Shown here piece after piece: positions 9,455 through 17,637 of a stretch of DNA of 60,015 bases. The position numbers and the translations under genes are program-made. Where the stretch lies: the NCBI RefSeq assembly GCF_017115105.1, contig NZ_JABXKH010000029.1, positions 1 through 60,015 of the forward strand, written 5' to 3'. The DNA comes from Nostoc sp. NMS2. Its GTDB lineage: Bacteria; Cyanobacteriota; Cyanobacteriia; Cyanobacteriales; Nostocaceae. Within the stretch, counting starts at the first letter, position 1; every line of letters starts with the position of its first letter. The notes beneath the pieces were generated by a model. It did not search any database and was not told the DNA's origin. It was given only the letters and a program-made list of their open reading frames with translations.

Positions 9455-12235
9455 TTGATGAGCAGTCTTCTCAAGCAAGTTGTAGCTCAAGTTTCCAGAA
9501 CGGTGCCATTGCAGACGGTTTTGATTGTGCCGTTTGTGCTGCAAACTTTGGTGACAGTCGGCTTAGTGGGGTATTTTTCCTTCAAAAATAGACAGGAAGC
9601 CATCAACGATCTCGCCAGTCAACTGCGGCGCGAACTGACGAACCGGATCGAAGGCAAACTACAAACCTATACCGAGATACCCCATAACATCAATCGGCTC
9701 AATGCCAGCACCTTCGCTCAGGGAAAAATTGACCCTAGCGCAGTGAAAGGTGAGTTTCCACTCTGGCAGCAAATTCAGATTTATCCAATGGTGAGTGATA
9801 TCTACTGTGGCGATCGCAAAGGTTCTCTTCTAGGGGTGCGACGTAGCCCTGCTGATCGCTCAATTGAACTGCGGTCGAGTAATGTTGCTACAGATCATAA
9901 ACTCTACGGCTACAGCCTTGATCGCAATGGTCAGCGAGACCAGTTAATCAGTCAAGGCAACAAAGCCTTCGATGCGCGGGTTCGTCCCTGGTATAAAGCA
10001 GCAGTGACGGCAGGCGAACCAAGCTGGAGTGGAATCTATGCCGACTTTGCTAGCCAGTTGCCAACGATCACCGCCAGTACGCCTGTCTATAGCACTGCTG
10101 ATCGATCGCTGTTGGGAGTCTGTGCCACCGATGTATTTCTGCCTAATGAGATGAGCCGTTTTTTGGCTAGCCTGCAAATTGGCAAGACAGGCATCGCCTT
10201 TATTCTAGAGCGATCGGGGCAACTGGTTGCCACCTCCACCGGAGAGGCGATCATAAGTCATGGGGCGGCAGCAAATCGATTGTCCGCAGTTGAGAGCCGT
10301 AACCCTACCGTGCGAGCTACTGCTGCCTATTTGCGCGAGCATTTCAGCGATTTGTGGCAGATCCAGACTGCGGAACAGCTTGATTTTAAGTTTGATGGCA
10401 GGCGGCAGTTGATTCAGGTGATGCCATTCAAAGATACTCGTGGGCTAGACTGGCTGATTGTCACGGTGTTGCCTGAATCCGATTTCATGGCAAAGATTAA
10501 TCAAAGCATCTACACGACGATTCTGCTTTGTATCACGGCTTTGCTGCTTGGCATTGCGATCTGCATTTTGATTGCCCGATGGATCGCTAAACCGATTGTC
10601 AGCGTCAGTCAATCGGCAAAAGCGCTAGCAGACGGTGCATGGAATCAGACGGTAGAAATTGAGCGATCGGGCGATTTGGGCGAACTGGCTCGATCATTCA
10701 ACCAGATGGCACAGCAGCTTCAAATCGCATTTGCCAAAATGCAGTCTTTAAACCAGACCCTCGCCCAAAGTGAAACCCGCCTTCAGAAAATTTTAGAGTC
10801 GGTTCCGGTAGGAATTGTGGTTATGGACGCAACAGGTCGCCCTTATTACGCGAATCAGAAGGCAATCCAACTCTTGGGCAAGGGCGTGCTGCCGTCTGTC
10901 ACCCCAGAGCAAATTGCCGAGGTCTATCAACTCTATGTGGCAGGAACCGATCGCCCCTACCCAACCGAACAACTGATGATTAGGCGAGCGCTAAACGGCG
11001 AACAGGGCAGTGTGGATGATATCGAAATTCACCAGGGGAATCGCATCATTCCGATCGAAAGTTGGGGAACTCCAATTTTTGATGAGTCTGGCAACATTCT
11101 GTATGCGATCGCAGCCTTTCAAGACATCACCGAACGTAAACAAGCAGAGAAGCTTTTAGCAGAATACAATCGCACCCTAGAGCAACAAGTTGCAGAACGA
11201 ACGACAGCATTGCAGGAAAACGAAGCAGAGCTACGCGGTGTCTACGACGAGCTTCGCTTACAGGAGCAGGAATTACGACTGATTACCGACGCTCTACCCG
11301 TTCTGATTAGCTACGTCGATGCCAATCGCTGCTTTCAATTTATCAACCGTACCTATGAGGTTTGGTTCAACCGTAGCCGTGATCAAATTTTGGGCAACCC
11401 TGTTAGTCAACTGCTCGGTGAGGCGGTTTATGAACGGGTTGAGCCGTATATTAATCAGGTGTTTGCAGGGCAAACTGTCCCTCTAGAAGCAGAAATCCCT
11501 TTTCCGGATGATAAGCGGTGCATCAGCGCGACCTTTATTCCTGATTTCGATGACAATGCTCAGGTAAGAGGTTTCTACAGTCTCATGACAGACATTAGCG
11601 ATCGTAAACGAGCTGAACACACTTCTATCTTAGAAGAGCGTAACCGGATGGCGCGAGAAATTCATGATACACTAGCTCAATCTTTCACAGGTATTCTGCT
11701 TCAAGTTGGAGCAGTAACACAAGTGCTGGCGGATGACCCGGAAGCAACCCAAGTACATCTGGAAATGATTGAGGAACTAGCACGCGCTGGGCTGGCAGGG
11801 GCACGGCGATCCGTATCAGCACTCCGTCCGCGGCTACTAGAAGAAGGTAATTTAGAAAGTGCCTTGCATCGTATTGTGGCTCAAATGCGAGCAACGACCG
11901 ACACGGCTGTGATTTGCGAAACTCAGGGTATAGCCTATTTCTTATCAACCGAAGTGGAGAATAACTTACTCAGAATTGGGCAGGAAGCATTAACCAATGC
12001 GATTAAATACGCAAGTGCTGGCGAAATTCGGGTTGAGTTAGTGTACAACGAAACACAGTGTATCTTACGGGTTAAAGACGATGGCAGGGGCTTTGGAGTA
12101 GGTAGCACTCCTTTGAGCGGTGGGTTTGGCTTATTAGGAATGAGCGAACGGGCAGAGCGCATTGGCGCACAACTAACGATTCAAAGCCAACCGGGTCAAG
12201 GAACAGAAATTATTGTCACTATCAATCGAGAGTGA
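9455..12235 (+). CDS. membrane sensor histidine kinase, dCache-HAMP-PAS-PAS-HisKA_3
   Basis: 926 residues. An N-terminal membrane helix (about 20-42) is followed by an extracytoplasmic Cache-type sensor region, a second membrane helix (about 350-372, ILLCITALLLGIAICILIA), HAMP (about 372-425), two PAS domains (about 445-565 and 610-730), HisKA_3 with His about 737 (AREIHDTLAQSF) and a C-terminal HATPase. The two PAS domains and the kinase core resemble those of the giant kinase at 796-7704, so the modules were probably duplicated locally. The stop codon lies 8 bases before the ATG of the response regulator at 12244. Expected to sense a small extracytoplasmic molecule; the ligand is unknown. 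Confidence 0.95.
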   Translation: MMSSLLKQVVAQVSRTVPLQTVLIVPFVLQTLVTVGLVGYFSFKNRQEAINDLASQLRRELTNRIEGKLQTYTEIPHNINRLNASTFAQGKIDPSAVKGEFPLWQQIQIYPMVSDIYCGDRKGSLLGVRRSPADRSIELRSSNVATDHKLYGYSLDRNGQRDQLISQGNKAFDARVRPWYKAAVTAGEPSWSGIYADFASQLPTITASTPVYSTADRSLLGVCATDVFLPNEMSRFLASLQIGKTGIAFILERSGQLVATSTGEAIISHGAAANRLSAVESRNPTVRATAAYLREHFSDLWQIQTAEQLDFKFDGRRQLIQVMPFKDTRGLDWLIVTVLPESDFMAKINQSIYTTILLCITALLLGIAICILIARWIAKPIVSVSQSAKALADGAWNQTVEIERSGDLGELARSFNQMAQQLQIAFAKMQSLNQTLAQSETRLQKILESVPVGIVVMDATGRPYYANQKAIQLLGKGVLPSVTPEQIAEVYQLYVAGTDRPYPTEQLMIRRALNGEQGSVDDIEIHQGNRIIPIESWGTPIFDESGNILYAIAAFQDITERKQAEKLLAEYNRTLEQQVAERTTALQENEAELRGVYDELRLQEQELRLITDALPVLISYVDANRCFQFINRTYEVWFNRSRDQILGNPVSQLLGEAVYERVEPYINQVFAGQTVPLEAEIPFPDDKRCISATFIPDFDDNAQVRGFYSLMTDISDRKRAEHTSILEERNRMAREIHDTLAQSFTGILLQVGAVTQVLADDPEATQVHLEMIEELARAGLAGARRSVSALRPRLLEEGNLESALHRIVAQMRATTDTAVICETQGIAYFLSTEVENNLLRIGQEALTNAIKYASAGEIRVELVYNETQCILRVKDDGRGFGVGSTPLSGGFGLLGMSERAERIGAQLTIQSQPGQGTEIIVTINRE

Positions 12236-12243
12236 GAATTACA

Positions 12244-12873
12244 ATGAGCCAATCCACTACGATTCGGGTGCTGATTGTTGATGACCATGCCATAGTCAGA
12301 AAGGGTCTAGCAACTATCATTAACCGCGATCCAGAAATGACAGTGATCGCTCAAGCTGAAGATGGACAACAGGCGATCGCTCTCTTTCGAGAATACCAAC
12401 CTGATATCACACTAATGGATTTACGAATGCCCAAAATGGGAGGTGTTGAAGCCATTATGGCGATTTGTGCTGAATTTAAGCAGGCTCGGATCGCGCTACT
12501 CACAACCTACGATGGTGATGAAGATATCTATCGCGGTTTACAGGCGGGCGCTCAAGGCTATCTGCTTAAGGATTCTAAACTTGGCGAGCTTTTGAATGCG
12601 ATTCGCGCCATTCATAATGGTCAGAAATACATTCCGCCAGAAGTGGGCGCAAAATTATTGCAGCGAATGACCAATCCAGAACTGAGTGAACGAGAGTTGG
12701 AAGTGCTGCGTTTGATGGCACAAGGAAGGGGTAATCAAGAAATTGGGACTGCTTTGAGTATTGGTGAAAGTACCGTCAAATCTCATGTAAATCGGATTTT
12801 GAGCAAACTGGGCGTGAGCGATCGCACACAAGCCGTGATTACTGCTGTTAAGCGTGGGATTGTCAGTTTGTAA
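12244..12873 (+). CDS. NarL/FixJ-type response regulator (partner of 9455-12235)
   Basis: 209 residues from the ATG at 12244. A GTG at 12232, overlapping the kinase stop, is possible but less likely. The receiver has D13/D14 and phospho-acceptor D59 (LMDLRMPK). The C-terminal LuxR helix-turn-helix starts at LSERELEVLRL. It is closely related to the regulators at 7691 and 46517, with near-identical recognition-helix surroundings (GESTVKSHVNRILSKL). The operators of the three may therefore overlap, which is inference. The stop codon is followed directly by a MITE. Confidence 0.95.
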   Translation: MSQSTTIRVLIVDDHAIVRKGLATIINRDPEMTVIAQAEDGQQAIALFREYQPDITLMDLRMPKMGGVEAIMAICAEFKQARIALLTTYDGDEDIYRGLQAGAQGYLLKDSKLGELLNAIRAIHNGQKYIPPEVGAKLLQRMTNPELSERELEVLRLMAQGRGNQEIGTALSIGESTVKSHVNRILSKLGVSDRTQAVITAVKRGIVSL

Positions 12874-12874
12874 C

Positions 12875-12977
12875 AGGACTTACGCAAAATTATGAAAAAA
12901 CGAACCGCAATCGCGCAGCGTCTCGTAGAGAAGAACGCGAAGGAAAGAGGGTTTCAGAGAGTTATTGCGTAAGTCCT
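12875..12977. mobile_element. MITE with AGGACTTACGCAA terminal inverted repeats
   Basis: 103 bp bounded by a perfect 13-bp inverted repeat: AGGACTTACGCAA at 12875-12887 and TTGCGTAAGTCCT at 12965-12977. The interior has no open frame and includes a CGTCTCGTAGAGAAG short repeat. It starts two bases after the response regulator stop. No clear target duplication was found. This is the layout of a non-autonomous transposon; the source family is not identified. Confidence 0.75.
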
Positions 12978-13086
12978 ATGTAAGTGGGAAACGAAGGGAA
13001 GTGAATCTTTACCTTTTCCCCAATAGAATTGGCTTTAGACTCAAACTTTAGTTGGAGACAACCTTCCACTACGAGATGAACAGGTT

Positions 13087-13168
13087 CATCCATCACTAGA
13101 TTGTATAAAAATGTCAACCCAGAGTGGACGACAAGAAAGGGCTAATTGTCTATATTAAATCCATAGCA
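13087..13168 (+). promoter_or_regulatory. conserved promoter region A (TGGACGACAAG core)
   Basis: The core TGGACGACAAG lies at 13125-13135. TATATT follows at 13151-13156, again 20 bases after TGGACG. Upstream, TTGTATAAAAATGTCAACCC aligns with the equivalent stretches at 8622-8705 and on the minus strand at 32905-32985. The downstream gene starts at 13222. The core covers where a -35 box would be, which fits an activator-dependent promoter. Confidence 0.65.
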
Positions 13169-13221
13169 ATGTTAGTGCCGTTGGGTTGTAAGGCTTAAGT
13201 TTGCTTAATACAAACCGAAAC

Positions 13222-13779
13222 ATGACTTACGACCGTGATAATCGTTTTTTATTCGTTCTGCCTTCAACCCAGGATCATATTCAAGGTGTACTGAATGCTG
13301 CTGTAGTATTCGTCATGTATGGAGATTATGAATGTTTTCAAAGTGCCAACGTCTATCGATTGATTAAAGTTGCCGGGCAGCAATTGAAGGTTTCGTTTGG
13401 AGAAAACAATTTAGGTTTTATCTTCCGTCATTTTCCACAAATCCAGATTCATCCACATGCTCAAAGGGCAGCCCAAGCCGCAGAAGCAGCAGCGGCTCAA
13501 GGGCAGTTTTGGCAAATGCATGAGATGCTGTTTATCCATCAACAAGAGTTGGGAAATGGCTATCTAGTAGAGTACGCCAATCGTTTAGGACTTGATATTT
13601 CTCAATTTTTGCAGGATTTATCCAGGGGAACGTATGTCGATCAGATCAATGCAGATATCGAAGGTGGACTGCGAAGTGGAGTGGAGGCTGCACCCGCTTT
13701 GTTTATTAATGGAATTCGCTATCTTGATCGCTGGACTGTTGAGCAGATAATGGCAGCTATTGTTGCTGCAAATGATTAA
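13222..13779 (+). CDS. DsbA-like protein with altered active site (CFQS)
   Basis: 185 residues from the ATG at 13222; a TTG at 13201 would add seven. It is clearly a paralogue of 8792-9397 (FRHFPQIQIHPHAQ, GQFWQMHEML, PALFING). In place of CPQC it has CFQS at residues 38-41, so the second cysteine is serine. Such a protein cannot form the usual internal disulfide. It could act as a monothiol isomerase or binding protein, or it may be decaying. No signal peptide. It is preceded by conserved promoter region A. Confidence 0.85.
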   Translation: MTYDRDNRFLFVLPSTQDHIQGVLNAAVVFVMYGDYECFQSANVYRLIKVAGQQLKVSFGENNLGFIFRHFPQIQIHPHAQRAAQAAEAAAAQGQFWQMHEMLFIHQQELGNGYLVEYANRLGLDISQFLQDLSRGTYVDQINADIEGGLRSGVEAAPALFINGIRYLDRWTVEQIMAAIVAAND

Positions 13780-13822
13780 GGTTTTTGATGCTTATCCCAA
13801 CAAGTATTTCACAATTTCTATC

Positions 13823-13833
13823 TGGACGACAAG
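13823..13833 (+). promoter_or_regulatory. fourth TGGACGACAAG core
   Basis: An exact copy of the 11-base core at 13125-13135, placed 45 bases before the ATG at 13879. The flanking bases are less like the other three regions, so this could be a shortened operator or a coincidence. Its position just ahead of the alpha/beta hydrolase gene favours a site. Confidence 0.45.
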
Positions 13834-13878
13834 AATCAGAGATTTCAGCAATTTAGCAAGAATACAGAGGTGATCGCA

Positions 13879-14691
13879 ATGATGGTTTTTACATGGAAAA
13901 AAGTTCAAAAATTGTTGCTGTGGTTATTTGCATTAAGTGTTGTCGTTGGAATATCAATGCATCCAACACCAGCCACCTCCAAGGAATTACCTCAAACGTC
14001 CAACTCTAAACCTGCGATTGTTCTCGTTCATGGGGCTTATGCTGACGGTACATCATGGCAACACGTTATTCCATTGTTAGAGCAGGATGGCTACAGAGTG
14101 ACTGCTGTGCAGATTCCACTCACTTCTCTTGCTGATGATGTGGCAACGACAAAGCGGGTGATTGAGAATCAGAAGAGTTCTGTTGTAGTAGTTGGACATT
14201 TCTATGGTGGAAATGTAATCACGGGTGCTGCGGCTGGCAATCCACAGGTGAAAGCTCTGGTTTATGTTAATGCTTTCGCCCCAGATGTCGGTGAAAAGAC
14301 GAGTGATTTGAATAAAAGGTACGCAGCACCTCCGATTAGCACGGCAATTGTATCTGATGCTGCAAACTTCCTCTATGTCGATCGCGGGAAGTTTCACGAA
14401 TTTTTTGCCCAAGACGTATCAAAGGCTGAGGCACGAGTGATGGCAGCAACCCAAAAGCCGATTGCCAGCGCAGCCTTTGAGCAATCAGTGAATGAAATCG
14501 CTTGGAAAACCATTCCTTCCTGGTTTATCGTGACTCAAAGCGATCGGGCCATCAACCCTGAACTTCAACGATTTATGGCTAAACGGATTAATGCTAAGAC
14601 AACCGAAGTTAACTCCAGTCATGTTCCTTTTATCTCTCATCCAAAAGAAGTTACCAAAGTGATTGAAGCAGCCAGCACTGCTGTGAAGTAA
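13879..14691 (+). CDS. secreted alpha/beta hydrolase-fold protein lacking the nucleophile Ser
   Basis: 270 residues from the ATG at 13879, which has AGAGG eight bases upstream; a GTG at 13870 is possible. A signal peptide-like helix spans about residues 10-28 (LLLWLFALSVVVGI), suggesting export. The fold is recognised from VLVHGAYADG near 48, the nucleophile elbow near 108, and a C-terminal SSHVPF with His about 248. The elbow reads GHFYGG instead of the expected GHSYGG: codon 14200-14202 is TTC, one base from TCC. Unless this is a sequencing error, classical ester hydrolysis is not expected. It lies between the DsbA-like gene and dps. Confidence 0.85.
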   Translation: MMVFTWKKVQKLLLWLFALSVVVGISMHPTPATSKELPQTSNSKPAIVLVHGAYADGTSWQHVIPLLEQDGYRVTAVQIPLTSLADDVATTKRVIENQKSSVVVVGHFYGGNVITGAAAGNPQVKALVYVNAFAPDVGEKTSDLNKRYAAPPISTAIVSDAANFLYVDRGKFHEFFAQDVSKAEARVMAATQKPIASAAFEQSVNEIAWKTIPSWFIVTQSDRAINPELQRFMAKRINAKTTEVNSSHVPFISHPKEVTKVIEAASTAVK

Positions 14692-14746
14692 TCCCAATTT
14701 TAAGAGAAGCAGTTTCTCGGTACATACAAATAAAACAGACCTAATT

Positions 14747-15355
14747 ATGACTCTAGGAGATGCGATCGTGCCGACTCAAAATACAGGTATCACTGAAGTC
14801 GATGGCAGTCAACCCTTACTGCATCAACATGGATATGAAATTCAGCAGTATGGTACTCTTCGTAATTTGCCAATTGTTCTCAACCCCAGTGCCCGCAGCG
14901 AAAGCTGTGTTTTAGTCAATCAAATTTTGGCAGATATGATTATTCTCTATCACCTTTACAAGAAACATCACTGGTTGATGCGCGGACATACGTTTTATCA
15001 ACTACATCTGTTACTCGACAAACACGCCAGCGAACAAATTGAGTTAATTGATGCACTAGGTGAACGAGTACAAACACTCGGAGGCGTGGCGATCGCTGAC
15101 CCGCGTCATGTAGCAGAAGTCACTAAGATTGAGCGTTCGCCAAACGGCGTTGAGGAAGTACCCGTGATGTTGTCGCGGTTACTGGAAGCCCACGAGTTAA
15201 TCATTGAGGAATTGAGAGTAGCGATCGATAAAACAGCAGCAAATCAAGATAGTGGCACTAACGATTTGTTAGTGAGCCAAGTCCTGCGAACCAATGAGAC
15301 GCAAGTTTGGTTTCTGGCAGAACATTTGGTGGATACACCATTTGTACGCAGTTAA
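14747..15355 (+). CDS. dps: Dps-family ferritin (DNA/iron protection protein)
   Basis: 202 residues. The ferritin-like four-helix fold is shown by KKHHWLMRGHTFYQLHLLLD, followed by DKHASEQIELIDAL, the usual Dps ferroxidase segment of His and Asp/Glu residues shared between subunits. An N-terminal extension of about 45 residues precedes the core. Dps proteins oxidise Fe(II) with hydrogen peroxide and store iron, protecting DNA from Fenton damage. The neighbourhood (DsbA-like proteins, kinases, oxidoreductases) fits an oxidative stress role. The ATG at 14747 is assumed; no strong ribosome site is visible. Confidence 0.9.
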   Translation: MTLGDAIVPTQNTGITEVDGSQPLLHQHGYEIQQYGTLRNLPIVLNPSARSESCVLVNQILADMIILYHLYKKHHWLMRGHTFYQLHLLLDKHASEQIELIDALGERVQTLGGVAIADPRHVAEVTKIERSPNGVEEVPVMLSRLLEAHELIIEELRVAIDKTAANQDSGTNDLLVSQVLRTNETQVWFLAEHLVDTPFVRS

Positions 15356-15816
<461 letters not shown>

Positions 15817-15914
15817 CCTGGCAGTAACAGTGAGCTTCACGCTGTTGATAAACGAATTGCCAGTCGTAAGCCTGCCAGCCTTTCATCCATCACTTAAAAG
15901 GAAAACTCAAAACT

Positions 15915-16454
15915 ATGAATTCACAAACAGCTCAAACCACCACTACTGCTGACGAGTCGGCAATCCGTGCTTTCCATCGCCAAATGATTGATGCTTGGAA
16001 TCGAGGTAGCGGCGAAGGCTTCGCTGCCCCGTTCAGCGAAACTGCCGATTTCATCACGTTCGAGGGTACGCATCTTAAGGGTCGAAAAGAAATCGCTGCA
16101 TTTCATCAGCAAGCGTTCGACACGGTTGTTAAAAGAACACGGCTGGAGGGTGAGGTGGATTTTGTCCGCTTCGTGAACTCGCAACTCGCGCTCATGCTCG
16201 TAGTTATCAGGGTAATACTGCCCGGACAAACCGAAACTTCACCGTCACGAGATTCGCTGCCGCTATACGTCGTAACGAAACGCGACGAAGGTTGGCAGAT
16301 CGAAGGGTTACTCAATACCCGGAAGTTAACGCTAGAACGTCAATTCTTCTTAGACGACTTTGACTCACTGAGCGTAGAGGCTCAACGTCAAGTGACCGAC
16401 CTCGTTTCAAGTCTCAAGCAGCCTCATCAAGCAGATCAATCAAAGGAGATGTAA
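15915..16454 (+). CDS. SgcJ/EcaC-type NTF2-fold protein
   Basis: 179 residues. The cone-shaped NTF2/SnoaL fold is suggested by ESAIRAFHRQMIDAWNRGSG at the N-terminus, the FEGTHLKGRKEIAAFHQ segment, and a C-terminal strand with GWQIEGLLNTRK. This matches the SgcJ/EcaC family of small proteins found near oxidoreductases, whose biochemical role is largely unsettled. No signal peptide. A start at 15915 is supported by AAAAGGAAAAC upstream. The gene stands alone, between a remnant and an SDR gene. Confidence 0.8.
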   Translation: MNSQTAQTTTTADESAIRAFHRQMIDAWNRGSGEGFAAPFSETADFITFEGTHLKGRKEIAAFHQQAFDTVVKRTRLEGEVDFVRFVNSQLALMLVVIRVILPGQTETSPSRDSLPLYVVTKRDEGWQIEGLLNTRKLTLERQFFLDDFDSLSVEAQRQVTDLVSSLKQPHQADQSKEM

Positions 16455-16587
16455 GGAATGGCACGCTTGTTAAGATACAAAAGGCGATCGCCCTTGCTCC
16501 CCAATATCGGCTGACTATTCTTCCTCCTGACTCCGCTCTCTATTAACAACTTACCGCTTTAAACCCAACAATCAGAGGATTCGCATA

Positions 16588-17337
16588 ATGGGAAAACTAG
16601 AAGGAAAAATCGCCCTTGTCACGGGTGGCAATAGTGGTATCGGTCTTGCCACAGCCAAACAGTTTGTTGCCGAAGGTGCCTATGTCTACATCACGGGTCG
16701 TCGCCAAGTCGAACTGGATGCTTCTGTAGAAGCCATTGGTAAAAATGTTACGGCTGTGCAGAGCGATGTTTCTAATCTGGCAGACCTCGATCGTCTGTTT
16801 GCCACCATTAAGCAAGAGCAAGAACACCTTGATATCATTTTCGCTAATGCTGGCGGTGGACAAATTGCCCCACTTGGAGCAATCACTGAGGAACACTTTG
16901 ATAAAACATTCAACGTAAACGTCAAAGGTTTGCTGTTCACCGTACAAAAGGCGCTGCCACTGTTACCAGAGGGCGCTTCTATTATCCTGAATGCTTCGAT
17001 TACTTCTATAAAAGGTACGCCAGCTTTCAGTGTTTATAGCGCTACCAAAGCCGCCGTGAGATCATTTGCTCGGAATTGGATACTCGACCTCAGAGAACGC
17101 AAGATCCGAGTGAATGCCATTAGCCCTGGTGTGGTTCCGACTCCTGGTTACGATCATTTGGGACTGAATGACCAGCAGTTGCAAGAATTCGTGGACAGCC
17201 AAGCCAGCACCATCCCACTGGGACGAGTCGGCAAACCCGATGAGATTGCCAAAGCTGTTGTCTTTCTCGCTTCAGCTGACAGCAGCTTTGTGAACGGCAT
17301 TGAGTTGTTTGTCGATGGTGGTATGGCACAGATTTGA
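16588..17337 (+). CDS. short-chain dehydrogenase/reductase (classical SDR)
   Basis: 249 residues, the normal SDR length. The NAD(P)-binding motif is TGGNSGIG (about 13-20), with NAG near 89, the active-site Ser in NASITS, Tyr-Lys in YSATK, and the C-terminal SPG and FVDGG motifs. It should catalyse NAD(P)-dependent alcohol/ketone interconversion; the substrate cannot be told. Fragments of related SDR genes lie at 15508, 21006 and 22422, so this family has been copied and lost repeatedly nearby. Confidence 0.92.
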   Translation: MGKLEGKIALVTGGNSGIGLATAKQFVAEGAYVYITGRRQVELDASVEAIGKNVTAVQSDVSNLADLDRLFATIKQEQEHLDIIFANAGGGQIAPLGAITEEHFDKTFNVNVKGLLFTVQKALPLLPEGASIILNASITSIKGTPAFSVYSATKAAVRSFARNWILDLRERKIRVNAISPGVVPTPGYDHLGLNDQQLQEFVDSQASTIPLGRVGKPDEIAKAVVFLASADSSFVNGIELFVDGGMAQI

Positions 17338-17375
17338 AGTCCAAAAGGCTTTTATCACTTACAAAGAGTAAACCC

Positions 17376-17543
17376 ATGACCACTTATCGCACAGTATCGA
17401 TCGATGGTTTAGATATCTTTTATCGTGAAGCTGGTTCTCGCGATCGTTCGACGATTCTGCTATTGTACGGCTTTCCAACCTCGTTCCACATGTTCCGCAA
17501 TCTAATTCCGGCGTTGGCGGATCAATTCCATCTGATTGCATAG
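17376..17543 (+). pseudogene. truncated N-terminus of an alpha/beta hydrolase
   Basis: 55 residues reading MTTYRTVSIDGLDIFYREAG and FPTSFHMFRNLIPALADQFH, the start of a haloalkane dehalogenase-like alpha/beta hydrolase. A TAG stop at 17541-17543 comes just where the family continues with APDYPGFG. The usual oxyanion motif HGFP is YGFP here. About 80% of the enzyme is missing. It sits between two intact oxidoreductase genes. Confidence 0.8.
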
Positions 17544-17637
17544 CGAATCCAAACCCGCAAACAAGAATCTAGTAACAGCTTAATTGTCTACTATTCCGAT
17601 TTTTTCATTTATCGCAACGATATCTAAGGAGATCGAC

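Noticed and set aside
14747..15355. DsbA-Dps operon under one promoter
   Set aside because: Spacing and lack of a clear promoter or overlap leave it open; not claimed.
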